Shown in pieces: positions 1-6,243 of a stretch of DNA of 39,733 nt. Both the position numbers and the translations under genes were made by a program. Position 1 is the first letter of the stretch. The number at the start of each line of letters is the position of its first letter. The stretch comes from Myxococcales bacterium (lineage in GTDB: Bacteria > Myxococcota_A > Polyangia > Polyangiales > Ga0077539): positions 1-39,733 of the forward strand of contig JAUSAZ010000138.1 in the NCBI GenBank assembly GCA_030652255.1, written 5' to 3'. The notes beneath the pieces were generated by a model, which was not told the origin of the DNA, did not search any database, and worked only from the letters and a program-made list of their open reading frames with translations.

Positions 1-1
1 A

Positions 2-91
2 ACGCGGGGCCTGCTCAACTGGCTGGCGGAGGCCTTCGACGCGTTCCGGCTGGGCCGAACGGCGCCGTCGCTGCTGCCGCAGCCGCCGTAG
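2..91 (+). CDS. 3' end of an unidentified gene (partial)
   Basis: The last 29 codons of a frame that enters from outside the window and stops at TAG 89-91. Nearly all third positions are G or C, as in the ordinary genes of this window, so this frame is more likely coding than the other open frame here. The tail reads LLNWLAEAFDAFRLGRT and ends in a Pro-rich stretch; it is too short to assign. Its stop overlaps the GTG at 91 by one base. The base composition changes immediately after it, which suggests that it marks the edge of the Rhs-derived segment. Confidence 0.5.
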   Translation, partial: TRGLLNWLAEAFDAFRLGRTAPSLLPQPP

Positions 92-606
92 TGATTGAGG
101 CTGTCGGCCGGGTCATCCGACAACCGTGTGAACGGTTACCGGTAAACTATATGGATCCGTCCGGTCGCCACGCGCTATTCGCACCTCTCGCCGCGCTTTG
201 GGCCTCGTTCTCTTCTGGAACCGCCGCCGGAGCGTCCGCAGGCTGGATGGCAGGCTCCGCCTTCGGCCCCGCGGGATTGGCGGTTGGCACGTTTGGGTTT
301 GGGCTCGGCTTTGGCGTTGGTAGTGTGATTGATCAACGTTGGGGCGACGACCTCGACGGGGCTCTCGATGATGCAGGTTACCTAATAGACGAGCTCTCGC
401 GCCCGCAGTTGATGACCGCACGTGGAAATCACGGCCATCCGCATATCCGCGAGCGGGCACAAGCGCGGGTAGACTCTGGAGAGTTCCCGGATTTGGCGAG
501 CGCGCTGCGTGCCGAGTATCAGGAGGCTCGGAACGCTGGCCTTAGCGAGGAAGCAGCAAAGATCAAGGGGGAGCAAAAGCATCAAAACTGCAGGCGTCAC
601 CGGTGA
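91..606 (+). CDS. Orphan Rhs C-terminal toxin tip
   Basis: A 171-residue frame opening at GTG 91 (an ATG at 151 is also possible). Residues 17-27 read PVNYMDPSGRH, the hallmark end of an Rhs core, where the variable toxin domain normally begins. No YD-repeat core precedes it, so this is a displaced tip, not a full Rhs protein. Residues 30-80 are a Gly/Ala-rich hydrophobic linker. Residues about 100-171 form a polar domain rich in His and Arg (RGNHGHPHIRERAQARV and KHQNCRRHR at the very end) that could be a nuclease, but I do not recognise the family. A HEAT-like gene follows 21 bp downstream in the place of an immunity gene. Third-position GC is lower than in neighbouring genes, consistent with exchange of toxin cassettes. 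Whether it is expressed without a core is unknown. Confidence 0.7.
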   Translation: MIEAVGRVIRQPCERLPVNYMDPSGRHALFAPLAALWASFSSGTAAGASAGWMAGSAFGPAGLAVGTFGFGLGFGVGSVIDQRWGDDLDGALDDAGYLIDELSRPQLMTARGNHGHPHIRERAQARVDSGEFPDLASALRAEYQEARNAGLSEEAAKIKGEQKHQNCRRHR

Positions 607-627
607 TGCCGGCTGGAGGTTGTTTGC

Positions 628-1389
628 ATGGAAGCGCCATCGTGGGATGAGTTGATAGAGTCGGACGACGTCGAGCGGTTGAGGAAGCTGCTTGTCGCGA
701 CCGGTTCGCGCGGTCAGTCCGAGTTTCTTCGGAGTATGAGAGACATCTTGGAGAGACGTCTGAAGTGGGGTTGCCCCGACGTGGCGAGGACACTGACGGC
801 GACCTGTGATGACGTCCCGGAGGTACTCGAACTTCTGCAGGCTCTTGTTTCACGAGAGACCGCAGAAGCCTTGGATTTTCTAGGTGCCGTAGAGGAGTTC
901 CCGAGTCGACGCACACTACCTCTGGTGACGGGCTTCCTTGATCATGCCGACCCGCTCGTGAGGGTATGCGCGGTCGACGCGATCGCCGCGATCGGCGACT
1001 TGAGGTCTGCCGCGACGCTGCGAGAGATGTTCACGGTAGAACGCGACGCTCTGGTGCGCGCCCACCTGCCGGCAGCGCTTGTTAGTTGCGTCGTTCTGGA
1101 GATTCGCGCGCTCGCGGCAGCGGTGTTCGCTGACGAAGACGCCAGGGTTCGGAGACACGGCGGGTTTGGCCTCCTCGCGTTGATGGACATCGTTGCGGAG
1201 ACGTGGCCCGAGACCGTCGAGGACGACGAGGAAGCGACCTCCAATCTGGTCGAATGGATGTGGTGTGATCTGCCCGAACTCAGATCGCGCCTCGACTCCC
1301 TGGTAGCGAGAGTCCGAGACTCCAAGGTGGCGGAGCGCTACGCGCGCCTCAAGGCGGCCCGGGAGAGCGATCGGTCGGAGCAGGGGTAG
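628..1389 (+). CDS. HEAT-like putative immunity protein
   Basis: 253 residues, start ATG 628 with GGAGGT at 615-620. The protein is made of paired amphipathic helices with HEAT-like spacing, clearest at residues about 98-190 (HADPLVRVCAVDAIAAIGD, then DEDARVRRHGGFGLLALMD). It has no signal peptide or membrane segment, so it is probably cytoplasmic. It lies just downstream of an Rhs toxin tip, where the cognate immunity gene normally sits, and HEAT-like folds are known among immunity proteins of polymorphic toxin systems. The immunity role is inferred from position and fold only. Codon use is less GC-biased than the rest of the window and matches the toxin tip, so both were probably acquired together. 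Confidence 0.65.
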   Translation: MEAPSWDELIESDDVERLRKLLVATGSRGQSEFLRSMRDILERRLKWGCPDVARTLTATCDDVPEVLELLQALVSRETAEALDFLGAVEEFPSRRTLPLVTGFLDHADPLVRVCAVDAIAAIGDLRSAATLREMFTVERDALVRAHLPAALVSCVVLEIRALAAAVFADEDARVRRHGGFGLLALMDIVAETWPETVEDDEEATSNLVEWMWCDLPELRSRLDSLVARVRDSKVAERYARLKAARESDRSEQG

Positions 1390-1988
1390 ATCCTGGCAGA
1401 ACGTAAGGCGCGTAGGGCTACGTCGACGAACACACGCCCGACGGTCACGCCCGACAACGGGACGCTCGCCTTCCCGTTGGACGCGGCGGGTCGCTCCACG
1501 GACTTGGTCAACTACGCGATCACGCTACCGACGGCGATCGTCGGCTCAGCAACCCAGCGCCGGAGAGACGCGGAGGCTGTTCTTGGGCATCGCCGAGCTG
1601 ACGACATTTGAATACATGAGCCGCTTCGGCCGAGCCGAACGAAAGTCCGTGGCATGGGCGGGCGGGCAACGGCAGTGGCAGTGCGTCGACGCGAGGCGGC
1701 CATCAACTCACGACCGTCACCCGGCCCGACGCCTCGACGGTGACCAACGGCTACGACGGCACCACACACCGGCTGACCAGCGTCACGGGCCCCGCGGGCA
1801 CCTCGTCGACGACGTACAACGGGCGGGGTCTGCCCGCGACCACCACGAGCATCGAGGGCATCACCCGGAGCTTCACCTACGACGACCTCGACCGCGTGCT
1901 GACGATCACGGCGCCGGGCAGCCGCACGGTGACCTTCGACTACCGCAGCGCGACGAGAACAGCGCGCAGCACCTCGACGTAGCCGCTC
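1390..1988. other. Gene-poor stretch with degraded Rhs remnants
   Basis: About 600 bases without an intact gene. A short frame around 1444-1560 (DNGTLAFPLDAAGRSTDLVNY) loosely resembles Rhs material. An unmistakable YD-repeat fragment lies at 1620-1982 and is annotated separately. Short inverted repeats occur at 1411-1422 (CGTAG/CTACG) and 1625-1639 (TTCGGC/GCCGAA, loop CGA). I see no clear promoter and no transposase. Confidence 0.6.
1620..1982 (+). pseudogene. Rhs/YD-repeat core remnant
   Basis: This frame is open from just after a stop at 1617 to TAG 1980-1982. It encodes consecutive YD-type repeats: GHQLTTVTRPDASTVTNGYD, then THRLTSVTGPAG, YNGRGLPATTTS, FTYDDLDRVLTITAPGS and finally TVTFDY. 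These are the beta-strand repeats that build the Rhs shell. Only about 120 residues remain out of a core normally well over 1000 residues. Upstream the frame is broken, and after TFDY it runs into unrelated residues and stops, so there is no toxin tip behind it. It sits after a tip/immunity pair, the usual place for core fragments left by recombination. Third positions are again GC-rich, unlike the toxin tip. Confidence 0.8.
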
Positions 1989-2549
1989 TCACTCCACCGG
2001 TCGCAGCATCACCACCGAGTAGCCCACCGCCGTCCCACGCCCCGGGTTGGCGTAGGAGTGCTTCTGGTCGCCGCGGAAGGCCAGCACGTCGCCGGCCGCC
2101 AGCGTCCAGGTGTGCCCCGACGCGGTCAGCGCGATCGAGCCCGCCTCGACGGTGAGGTACTCGCGCGTGCCAGGGGTGTGCGGGACGCCCGTCATGCGCG
2201 CCCCCGGGGGCAGCACGATGCGGTCGATCTCCGTCCCGGGCACCCGGTCGGGCAGCAGCTTGCGGATGCTCGCCTGACCACGGGTCTGCACCGGCAGCGA
2301 GTCCTTCGCGAAGAAGCGCGCGCCCGCCCTCGGGGCCGCCACCAGCTCCTCGAAGGAGACCTGCAGCGCCACGGCGACCTTCTGCATCACCGCGAGCGTC
2401 GGGTTGGCGCCCCCGCTCTCCAGGTTGGACCACGTCGCCCGGGGGAGCCCCGACTGCCGCGCGAGCTGCGACTGCGTGAGCCCGCGCGCCTCGCGCAGGG
2501 CCCGGATGTTGGCGGCGAGGCGCTCGGCGGCGGCGTCGGGGGTGTCCAT
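1989..2549 (-). CDS. XRE-family regulator with C-terminal cupin
   Basis: 186 residues from ATG 2549-2547. Residues about 11-66 are an XRE helix-turn-helix (NIRALREARGLTQSQLARQS, then PRATWSNLESGGANPTLAVM). Residues about 100-186 form a cupin barrel (PPGARMTGVPHTPGTREYL, then VEAGSIAL, AAGDVLAFRGDQKHSYANP). Proteins of this layout are cytoplasmic DNA-binding regulators that usually sense a small molecule through the cupin and control a neighbouring catabolic or biosynthetic gene. It is divergent from a dehydrogenase/QueA-like operon, with a perfect 6-2-6 palindrome in the gap that is a plausible operator. The frame extends upstream to 3059, but that part lies antisense to the dehydrogenase and is not coding. 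Confidence 0.9.
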   Translation of the reverse strand: MDTPDAAAERLAANIRALREARGLTQSQLARQSGLPRATWSNLESGGANPTLAVMQKVAVALQVSFEELVAAPRAGARFFAKDSLPVQTRGQASIRKLLPDRVPGTEIDRIVLPPGARMTGVPHTPGTREYLTVEAGSIALTASGHTWTLAAGDVLAFRGDQKHSYANPGRGTAVGYSVVMLRPVE

Positions 2550-2582
2550 GCCTTGGCAGGATGCCAGCGCATTGGACAGAAC

Positions 2583-2596
2583 GACAACGGGTTGTC
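2583..2596. promoter_or_regulatory. Perfect palindrome, candidate XRE operator
   Basis: GACAAC (2583-2588), GG, GTTGTC (2591-2596). It lies in the 88-bp gap between the divergent regulator (start 2549) and dehydrogenase (start 2638). Position and symmetry suit binding by a dimeric XRE protein controlling both directions. The assignment is inferred. Confidence 0.5.
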
Positions 2597-2637
2597 CTCG
2601 GCGCTGCACGCTCCTCCCATCGAAGGAGGTACGCGAC

Positions 2638-3372
2638 ATGGACATCAAGGGACTTCGCATCGTGATCACCGGGGCAGGACAGGGGCTTGGGCGCGCGCTG
2701 GCGCTGGCGCTCGGGGGCAGGGGCGCGCGGGTGGCGCTCGTGGCGCGCACGGCGGCGGCGCTCGATCGGGTGGCGGCGGAGGTCGCCGCGGCGGGGGGCG
2801 AGGCGCACGCCATCCCCGGCGACGTCGGGGAGAAGGCGGCGATCCATCGCATCGCGGGGCAGGCGATGACCGCGCTGGGCGGGGTCGACGTGCTGGTGCA
2901 CGGGGCGAGCACGCTGGGCCACGTGCCGCTGCGGGCGCTCGCGGACACCGACTGCGAGGCCCTGGAGCGGGCGCTCGCGGTCAACGTGCTCGGGCCCTTC
3001 CGGCTCACGCGCGCGCTGCTCGGGCCGATGCGCCTCGGGGGCGACGCGCTGGTCATCATGGTGAGCTCCGACGCCGCCGTGGAGGCGTACCCGACCTGGG
3101 GCGCGTACGGCGCCTCGAAGGCCGCCCTCGATCACCTCGCCCGCGTCTGGTCGGCGGAGCTCGACGGGCGCGGGGTGCGGGTGCTCGTGGTCGACCCCGG
3201 GGAGATGGACACCGCGATGCACGCCGACGCGATGCCCGAGGCCGACCGCTCGACGCTCGCGGCGCCCGCCGAGGTCGCCGAGCGCTTCGTGGAGATCATC
3301 AGACACGCGGCGTCGATCACCCCGGGGCGTCGGGTGTCGGCGCAGGGCTTCGTCGCGGAGGTGGCGTCGTGA
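2638..3372 (+). CDS. Short-chain dehydrogenase/reductase (SDR)
   Basis: 244 residues from ATG 2638, preceded by a strong AAGGAGGT (2623-2630). Classical SDR features are present: the Rossmann loop TGAGQGLG (residues 11-18), VHGAS at about 88-92 in place of the usual NNAG, the active-site Ser of MVSSD (143-144) and the YxxxK pair Y157/K161 (AYGASKAAL). It should be a cytoplasmic NAD(P)-dependent oxidoreductase; the substrate is not predictable. An upstream in-frame extension to 2404 is rejected because of the ribosome site. The stop codon overlaps the GTG start of the following QueA-like gene (GTGA), so the two are translationally coupled and probably under the divergent XRE-cupin regulator. 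Confidence 0.92.
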   Translation: MDIKGLRIVITGAGQGLGRALALALGGRGARVALVARTAAALDRVAAEVAAAGGEAHAIPGDVGEKAAIHRIAGQAMTALGGVDVLVHGASTLGHVPLRALADTDCEALERALAVNVLGPFRLTRALLGPMRLGGDALVIMVSSDAAVEAYPTWGAYGASKAALDHLARVWSAELDGRGVRVLVVDPGEMDTAMHADAMPEADRSTLAAPAEVAERFVEIIRHAASITPGRRVSAQGFVAEVAS

Positions 3373-4466
3373 ACGCCGCGGCGCTGCCCTCCTCCAGGGG
3401 CGTGGAGCTGGAGGCCGCCGACGCACCGCGTGCCGACCCCCTCGCGGAGCGGCTGATGGTGATCGACCCCTCGACGGGTGCGCTGCGTGATCGGCGCATC
3501 GCCGACCTGCCCGGCGCGCTGCGCGAGGGCGACCTGCTGGTGCTCAACGACGCCGCCACGCTGCCGGCGTCGCTGCGCGCATCAGGCCCTGCGGGGGAGC
3601 CGGTGGAGTTGCGCCTCGCGCACCGCCACGACGACGGCGCCTGGGAGGTGGTGCTCTTCGGCGACGGCGACTGGCGCACCCGCACCGAGCACCGCGCCCC
3701 GCCGCCCCGGCTGCGCGTCGGCGATGCCCTGCGCCTCGGCGACGAGCTCGGCGCGCGGGTGGTGGCGGTGTCGGAGCGATCGCCGCGGCTGGTGACGGTG
3801 CGCTTCTCCCACGAGGGGGACGCGCTCTGGCAGCGGCTCTACCGCCTCGGGCGGCCGGTGCAGTACGCGCACCTCCGCGACGCGCTCGCGCTCTGGGACG
3901 TGCAGACCCCGGTGGCGTCGCGCCCGTGGGCGATGGAGATGCCCTCCGCGGGGAGGCCGTTGACCTGGTCGTTGCTGGAGGCGATCGCGGCGCGCGGGGT
4001 GGCGCTCGCGCGGGTCACCCACGCGGCGGGGCTGTCGTCGACGGGCGACGAGGCGCTCGACGCCAGCCTGCCGTGGCCCGAGCGGTGGGAGGTCTCGACC
4101 GCGACGGTGGCGGCGGTGGAGGCGTGTCGCGCGCGAGGCGGACGGGTGATCGCCGTGGGCACCAGCGTGGTGCGGGCGCTGGAGGCGAGCGCCGCGTGTG
4201 CGAGCGGGGCGGCGCCGCTCTCGGCGGGCACGGCGGTGACCGACCTGGTGCTGGGAGAGGGCTACACGCCGCGGGTGGTGGACGGGGTGCTCACCGGGAT
4301 GCACGAGCGGGGGAGCTCGCACCACGCGCTGCTCACGGCCTTCGCGCAGGCCGAGCTCCTCGACGCGGCGCTGCGCTTCGCGCGCAGCCGGGGGTATGTG
4401 CAGCACGAGTTCGGCGACAGCGCGCTGGTGCTACGAGGAGCATGTGACGGGGTGCGGCGAGCCTAG
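3369..4466 (+). CDS. QueA-like SAM:tRNA ribosyltransferase-isomerase family protein
   Basis: 365 residues from GTG 3369, overlapping the SDR stop by 4 bp. It shows the QueA fold signatures in order: RDRRIADLPGALREGDLLVLND near residues 40-62, the ARGVALARVTHAAGL region, RGGRVIAVGTSVVRALE and a C-terminal SSHHALLTAFAQAELLD. QueA transfers and isomerises the ribosyl group of S-adenosylmethionine onto preQ1 in tRNA. This copy diverges: the usual AAPTAGLHFT active-site stretch is replaced by EMPSAGRPLTW, and the N-terminal DYxLPxxLIA segment is replaced by a short DAPRADPLAE. No other queuosine gene is nearby and it is coupled to an SDR, so it may be a QueA-like protein with a different role. I therefore give no gene symbol. 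The end overlaps the convergent lipoprotein gene by 4 bp. Confidence 0.82.
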   Translation: MNAAALPSSRGVELEAADAPRADPLAERLMVIDPSTGALRDRRIADLPGALREGDLLVLNDAATLPASLRASGPAGEPVELRLAHRHDDGAWEVVLFGDGDWRTRTEHRAPPPRLRVGDALRLGDELGARVVAVSERSPRLVTVRFSHEGDALWQRLYRLGRPVQYAHLRDALALWDVQTPVASRPWAMEMPSAGRPLTWSLLEAIAARGVALARVTHAAGLSSTGDEALDASLPWPERWEVSTATVAAVEACRARGGRVIAVGTSVVRALEASAACASGAAPLSAGTAVTDLVLGEGYTPRVVDGVLTGMHERGSSHHALLTAFAQAELLDAALRFARSRGYVQHEFGDSALVLRGACDGVRRA

Positions 4467-5602
4467 AACTCCCCGGATCCGCCGGTGCCGCACGCGGCGC
4501 ACTCGGGCAGGGTCGGGGTCGTGGCGCAGCGCAGCGGGCAGTAGGTCACCCGGTTGAACACATAGGGCTGACCCCCGTCGTCGATGCGCTGGCACTCGCT
4601 GCTCTGGCCGACGACGGTCATCTCGCCGTAGCCGCCGCCGTCGGCGAAGCGCCGCGCGCAGGCGGGGTCGGTGCCGGTCCAGGCCGGGAGCGGCGGCAGG
4701 CGCTGGCGCTCGCCCGCGGTGGGGTACCAGGCCGAGGTGCACACCCGCGCGACGACGCAGTCGGTGGGCATCGGGCGGGTCGCGTCGCCCGCGCGGATCG
4801 CGTAGCAGAGCTCGAACTGCCCGGTGCAATCGACCGTGAGGAAGTCGTCGCTGAAGGTGGTCCCGGCCATCGGGCGAGGGGGAGGGGAGGAGCCCATCGC
4901 CTGCGTCGGGCACTGGGCCCTGCCCATGGCGTCGAGCCAGGTCGACACGGCGTACACCGGGGCGGTGGGACCGCCGCTTCCGTAGGTGACGAAGCAGGGG
5001 GAGGTGTTGGTGAGCTCCCATCGACCGCGGGAGAAGCACTGGCACGAGCCCGGCCCGAGGCGCGCCGAGGGATCGGGGAGGACGTAGCCCTGGCACGGGC
5101 CCCACCGGCCCGAGAGCTCGTCGTAGGGCTCGCAGCGGGTCATCCCGTCGCGGCAGATGCCGCGGTTGCGGTTCGCCCGGAGCCCGGGCCAGCACTCGCG
5201 CATGGCGCCCTGCTCGGTGCAGGGACAGCCCTCGCGGGTGAGGTCATCGGGGCACTCGGGGGAGCCGCCGGGAAGCTCCGGGGTGGGCCCGGCGTCGGCG
5301 CTGCTGCCGTCGGGGCCGCAGTACCGGGGCAGCGGGTTGTCCGCGAAGAAGGCGTCGTAGTTGGGCTGGACGTCGCGCGGGGGGACGTCCCGGGGCTGCA
5401 CGTCGAAGGTCGGGATTCCGCCCGTGTCGGAGCGCGGCGCGTCGAGGCCGCCGGTGTCTCGTGGCGGCGTCGAACCCACGTCCCGTGGTGCGACCGACGC
5501 ATCGATCGTGTCGATCACCTCCACCACCTCGCCGCCCGAGGTGCAGGCCGCCAGCGCGGCGGTCACGAGCGCGAGGAGCGGCCGACGCGGGGCAGTGGGC
5601 AT
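4463..5602 (-). CDS. Predicted lipoprotein, Asp/Pro-rich spacer, Cys-rich body
   Basis: 379 residues from ATG 5602. The N-terminus has a short basic region and a hydrophobic stretch ending in a lipobox (ALAAC, Cys20), so it should be lipidated at the envelope. A low-complexity spacer follows (residues about 25-80; DVGSTPPRD, DVQPRDVPPRDVQ) that probably tethers the body away from the membrane. The remainder has many cysteines (CPCTEQGAMREC, GSCQCFSRG, CPLRCATTPTLPECAAC), suggesting an extracytoplasmic disulfide-bonded fold. No known domain is recognised. An in-frame extension to 5668 would bury the signal peptide and is rejected. Confidence 0.8.
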   Translation of the reverse strand: MPTAPRRPLLALVTAALAACTSGGEVVEVIDTIDASVAPRDVGSTPPRDTGGLDAPRSDTGGIPTFDVQPRDVPPRDVQPNYDAFFADNPLPRYCGPDGSSADAGPTPELPGGSPECPDDLTREGCPCTEQGAMRECWPGLRANRNRGICRDGMTRCEPYDELSGRWGPCQGYVLPDPSARLGPGSCQCFSRGRWELTNTSPCFVTYGSGGPTAPVYAVSTWLDAMGRAQCPTQAMGSSPPPRPMAGTTFSDDFLTVDCTGQFELCYAIRAGDATRPMPTDCVVARVCTSAWYPTAGERQRLPPLPAWTGTDPACARRFADGGGYGEMTVVGQSSECQRIDDGGQPYVFNRVTYCPLRCATTPTLPECAACGTGGSGEF

Positions 5603-5616
5603 GGAGGTACTTCCGT

Positions 5617-5683
5617 TCCGTCCGGCGGTTGAGCTCCGAGGGTCACCCCGCGGCGACCTCCGGTGCAACCGGGGCCGGACGGA
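5617..5683. promoter_or_regulatory. Nested inverted repeats upstream of lipoprotein gene
   Basis: A perfect 10-bp inverted repeat, TCCGTCCGGC (5617-5626) and GCCGGACGGA (5674-5683), encloses a smaller dyad, CCGGT-GCA-ACCGG (5660-5672). The whole lies in the 87-bp gap between the lipoprotein start (5602) and the stop of the next minus-strand gene (5690). It could be a terminator-like stem of the upstream transcript (there is no T-run) or an operator. The inner 13-mer differs by one base from a dyad at 27861-27873. Confidence 0.45.
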
Positions 5684-5689
5684 GGTGCC

Positions 5690-6022
5690 TCAGACCTGCC
5701 GCTTGCCTGCGCGCATCGGGCTCGGGAAGGGCTCGCGGTCGGCGCCCGGGATGTTGGGCGCCTCGTCGTCGCGCGCGTACTCCTTGCGCCCGGTGGTCTC
5801 GACGAAGGGCCCGCCGGAGTCCTCGGGCACCTCGCGGTCGAGGTCGTCGGTCGTCGACTCCTCGGCCGAGGTCGCCGACGTCAGGAATTGCTCTGCCAGG
5901 TTCTCGGCGAGGTCGTCCCGGGTGCGCGCAGGGCCGCTCCCTGGGTCGCGAATGAACGCGTTGCCGTCGTCCATCCGGTGGCCGACATGCAACGGCGCCG
6001 TCTTGGTCTTCGCTGACTTCAT
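5690..6022 (-). CDS. Small acidic conserved hypothetical protein
   Basis: 110 residues from ATG 6022, with a good GAGGTGAT ribosome site just upstream; an in-frame start at 6055 lies beyond the large dyad and is less likely. The protein is hydrophilic, has no signal or membrane segment, and begins MKSAKTKTAPLHVGHRMDD. A middle section DDLAENLAEQFLTSATSAEE may be helical, followed by an acidic, probably disordered tail with many Asp, Glu and Pro. I recall similar short proteins in myxobacterial genomes but know no function. The gene is monocistronic and preceded by a striking palindrome, so regulation at this site is likely. Confidence 0.7.
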   Translation of the reverse strand: MKSAKTKTAPLHVGHRMDDGNAFIRDPGSGPARTRDDLAENLAEQFLTSATSAEESTTDDLDREVPEDSGGPFVETTGRKEYARDDEAPNIPGADREPFPSPMRAGKRQV

Positions 6023-6032
6023 GATCACCTCA

Positions 6033-6064
6033 CGCGGAGCGCGTGCACCGTGCACGCCTCCGCG
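6033..6064. promoter_or_regulatory. Large near-perfect palindrome upstream of 5690-6022
   Basis: The core is GCGTGCAC (6041-6048), C, GTGCACGC (6050-6057). It is extended outward by CGCGGAG (6033-6039) and CTCCGCG (6058-6064), with one unpaired C at 6040. That makes 15 matched pairs with a one-base centre. The one-base centre favours a protein-binding DNA dyad over an RNA hairpin. It sits directly upstream of the ribosome site of the gene starting at 6022. Confidence 0.6.
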
Positions 6065-6100
6065 AATCTACTCCCTCCCTCGCGAGGGGCTACCGCCGGG

Positions 6101-6118
6101 GGCACGCAAAGACGTGCC
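6101..6118. promoter_or_regulatory. Second dyad in the 6023-6243 divergent gap
   Basis: GGCACG (6101-6106), six-base spacer, CGTGCC (6113-6118). It shares the CGTGC core with the large palindrome at 6033-6064, about 50 bp away, so both could be sites for one regulator. The rest of this 221-bp gap shows nothing clear. Confidence 0.35.
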
Positions 6119-6243
6119 ACTACGCACCATCTCCGGCACCCTTGCAGCGCTCCGGTCACGGCGTCGCTCTCCCGCCTTTCTCCGACTGACCCGTCACCGA
6201 CCTGCCATGCCACCGACCCTGCCGCCGTGGTACGCGGTAGGGC

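Noticed and set aside
1..90. Joining the first 90 bases to the Rhs tip as one protein
   Set aside because: Frame 1 is open, but third-position composition shows that frame 2 is the coding one up to the TAG at 89-91.
2550..3059. Longer N-terminus for the XRE regulator
   Set aside because: It would be antisense to the SDR gene and gives a Ser/Arg/Pro-rich shadow; the true start precedes the helix-turn-helix.
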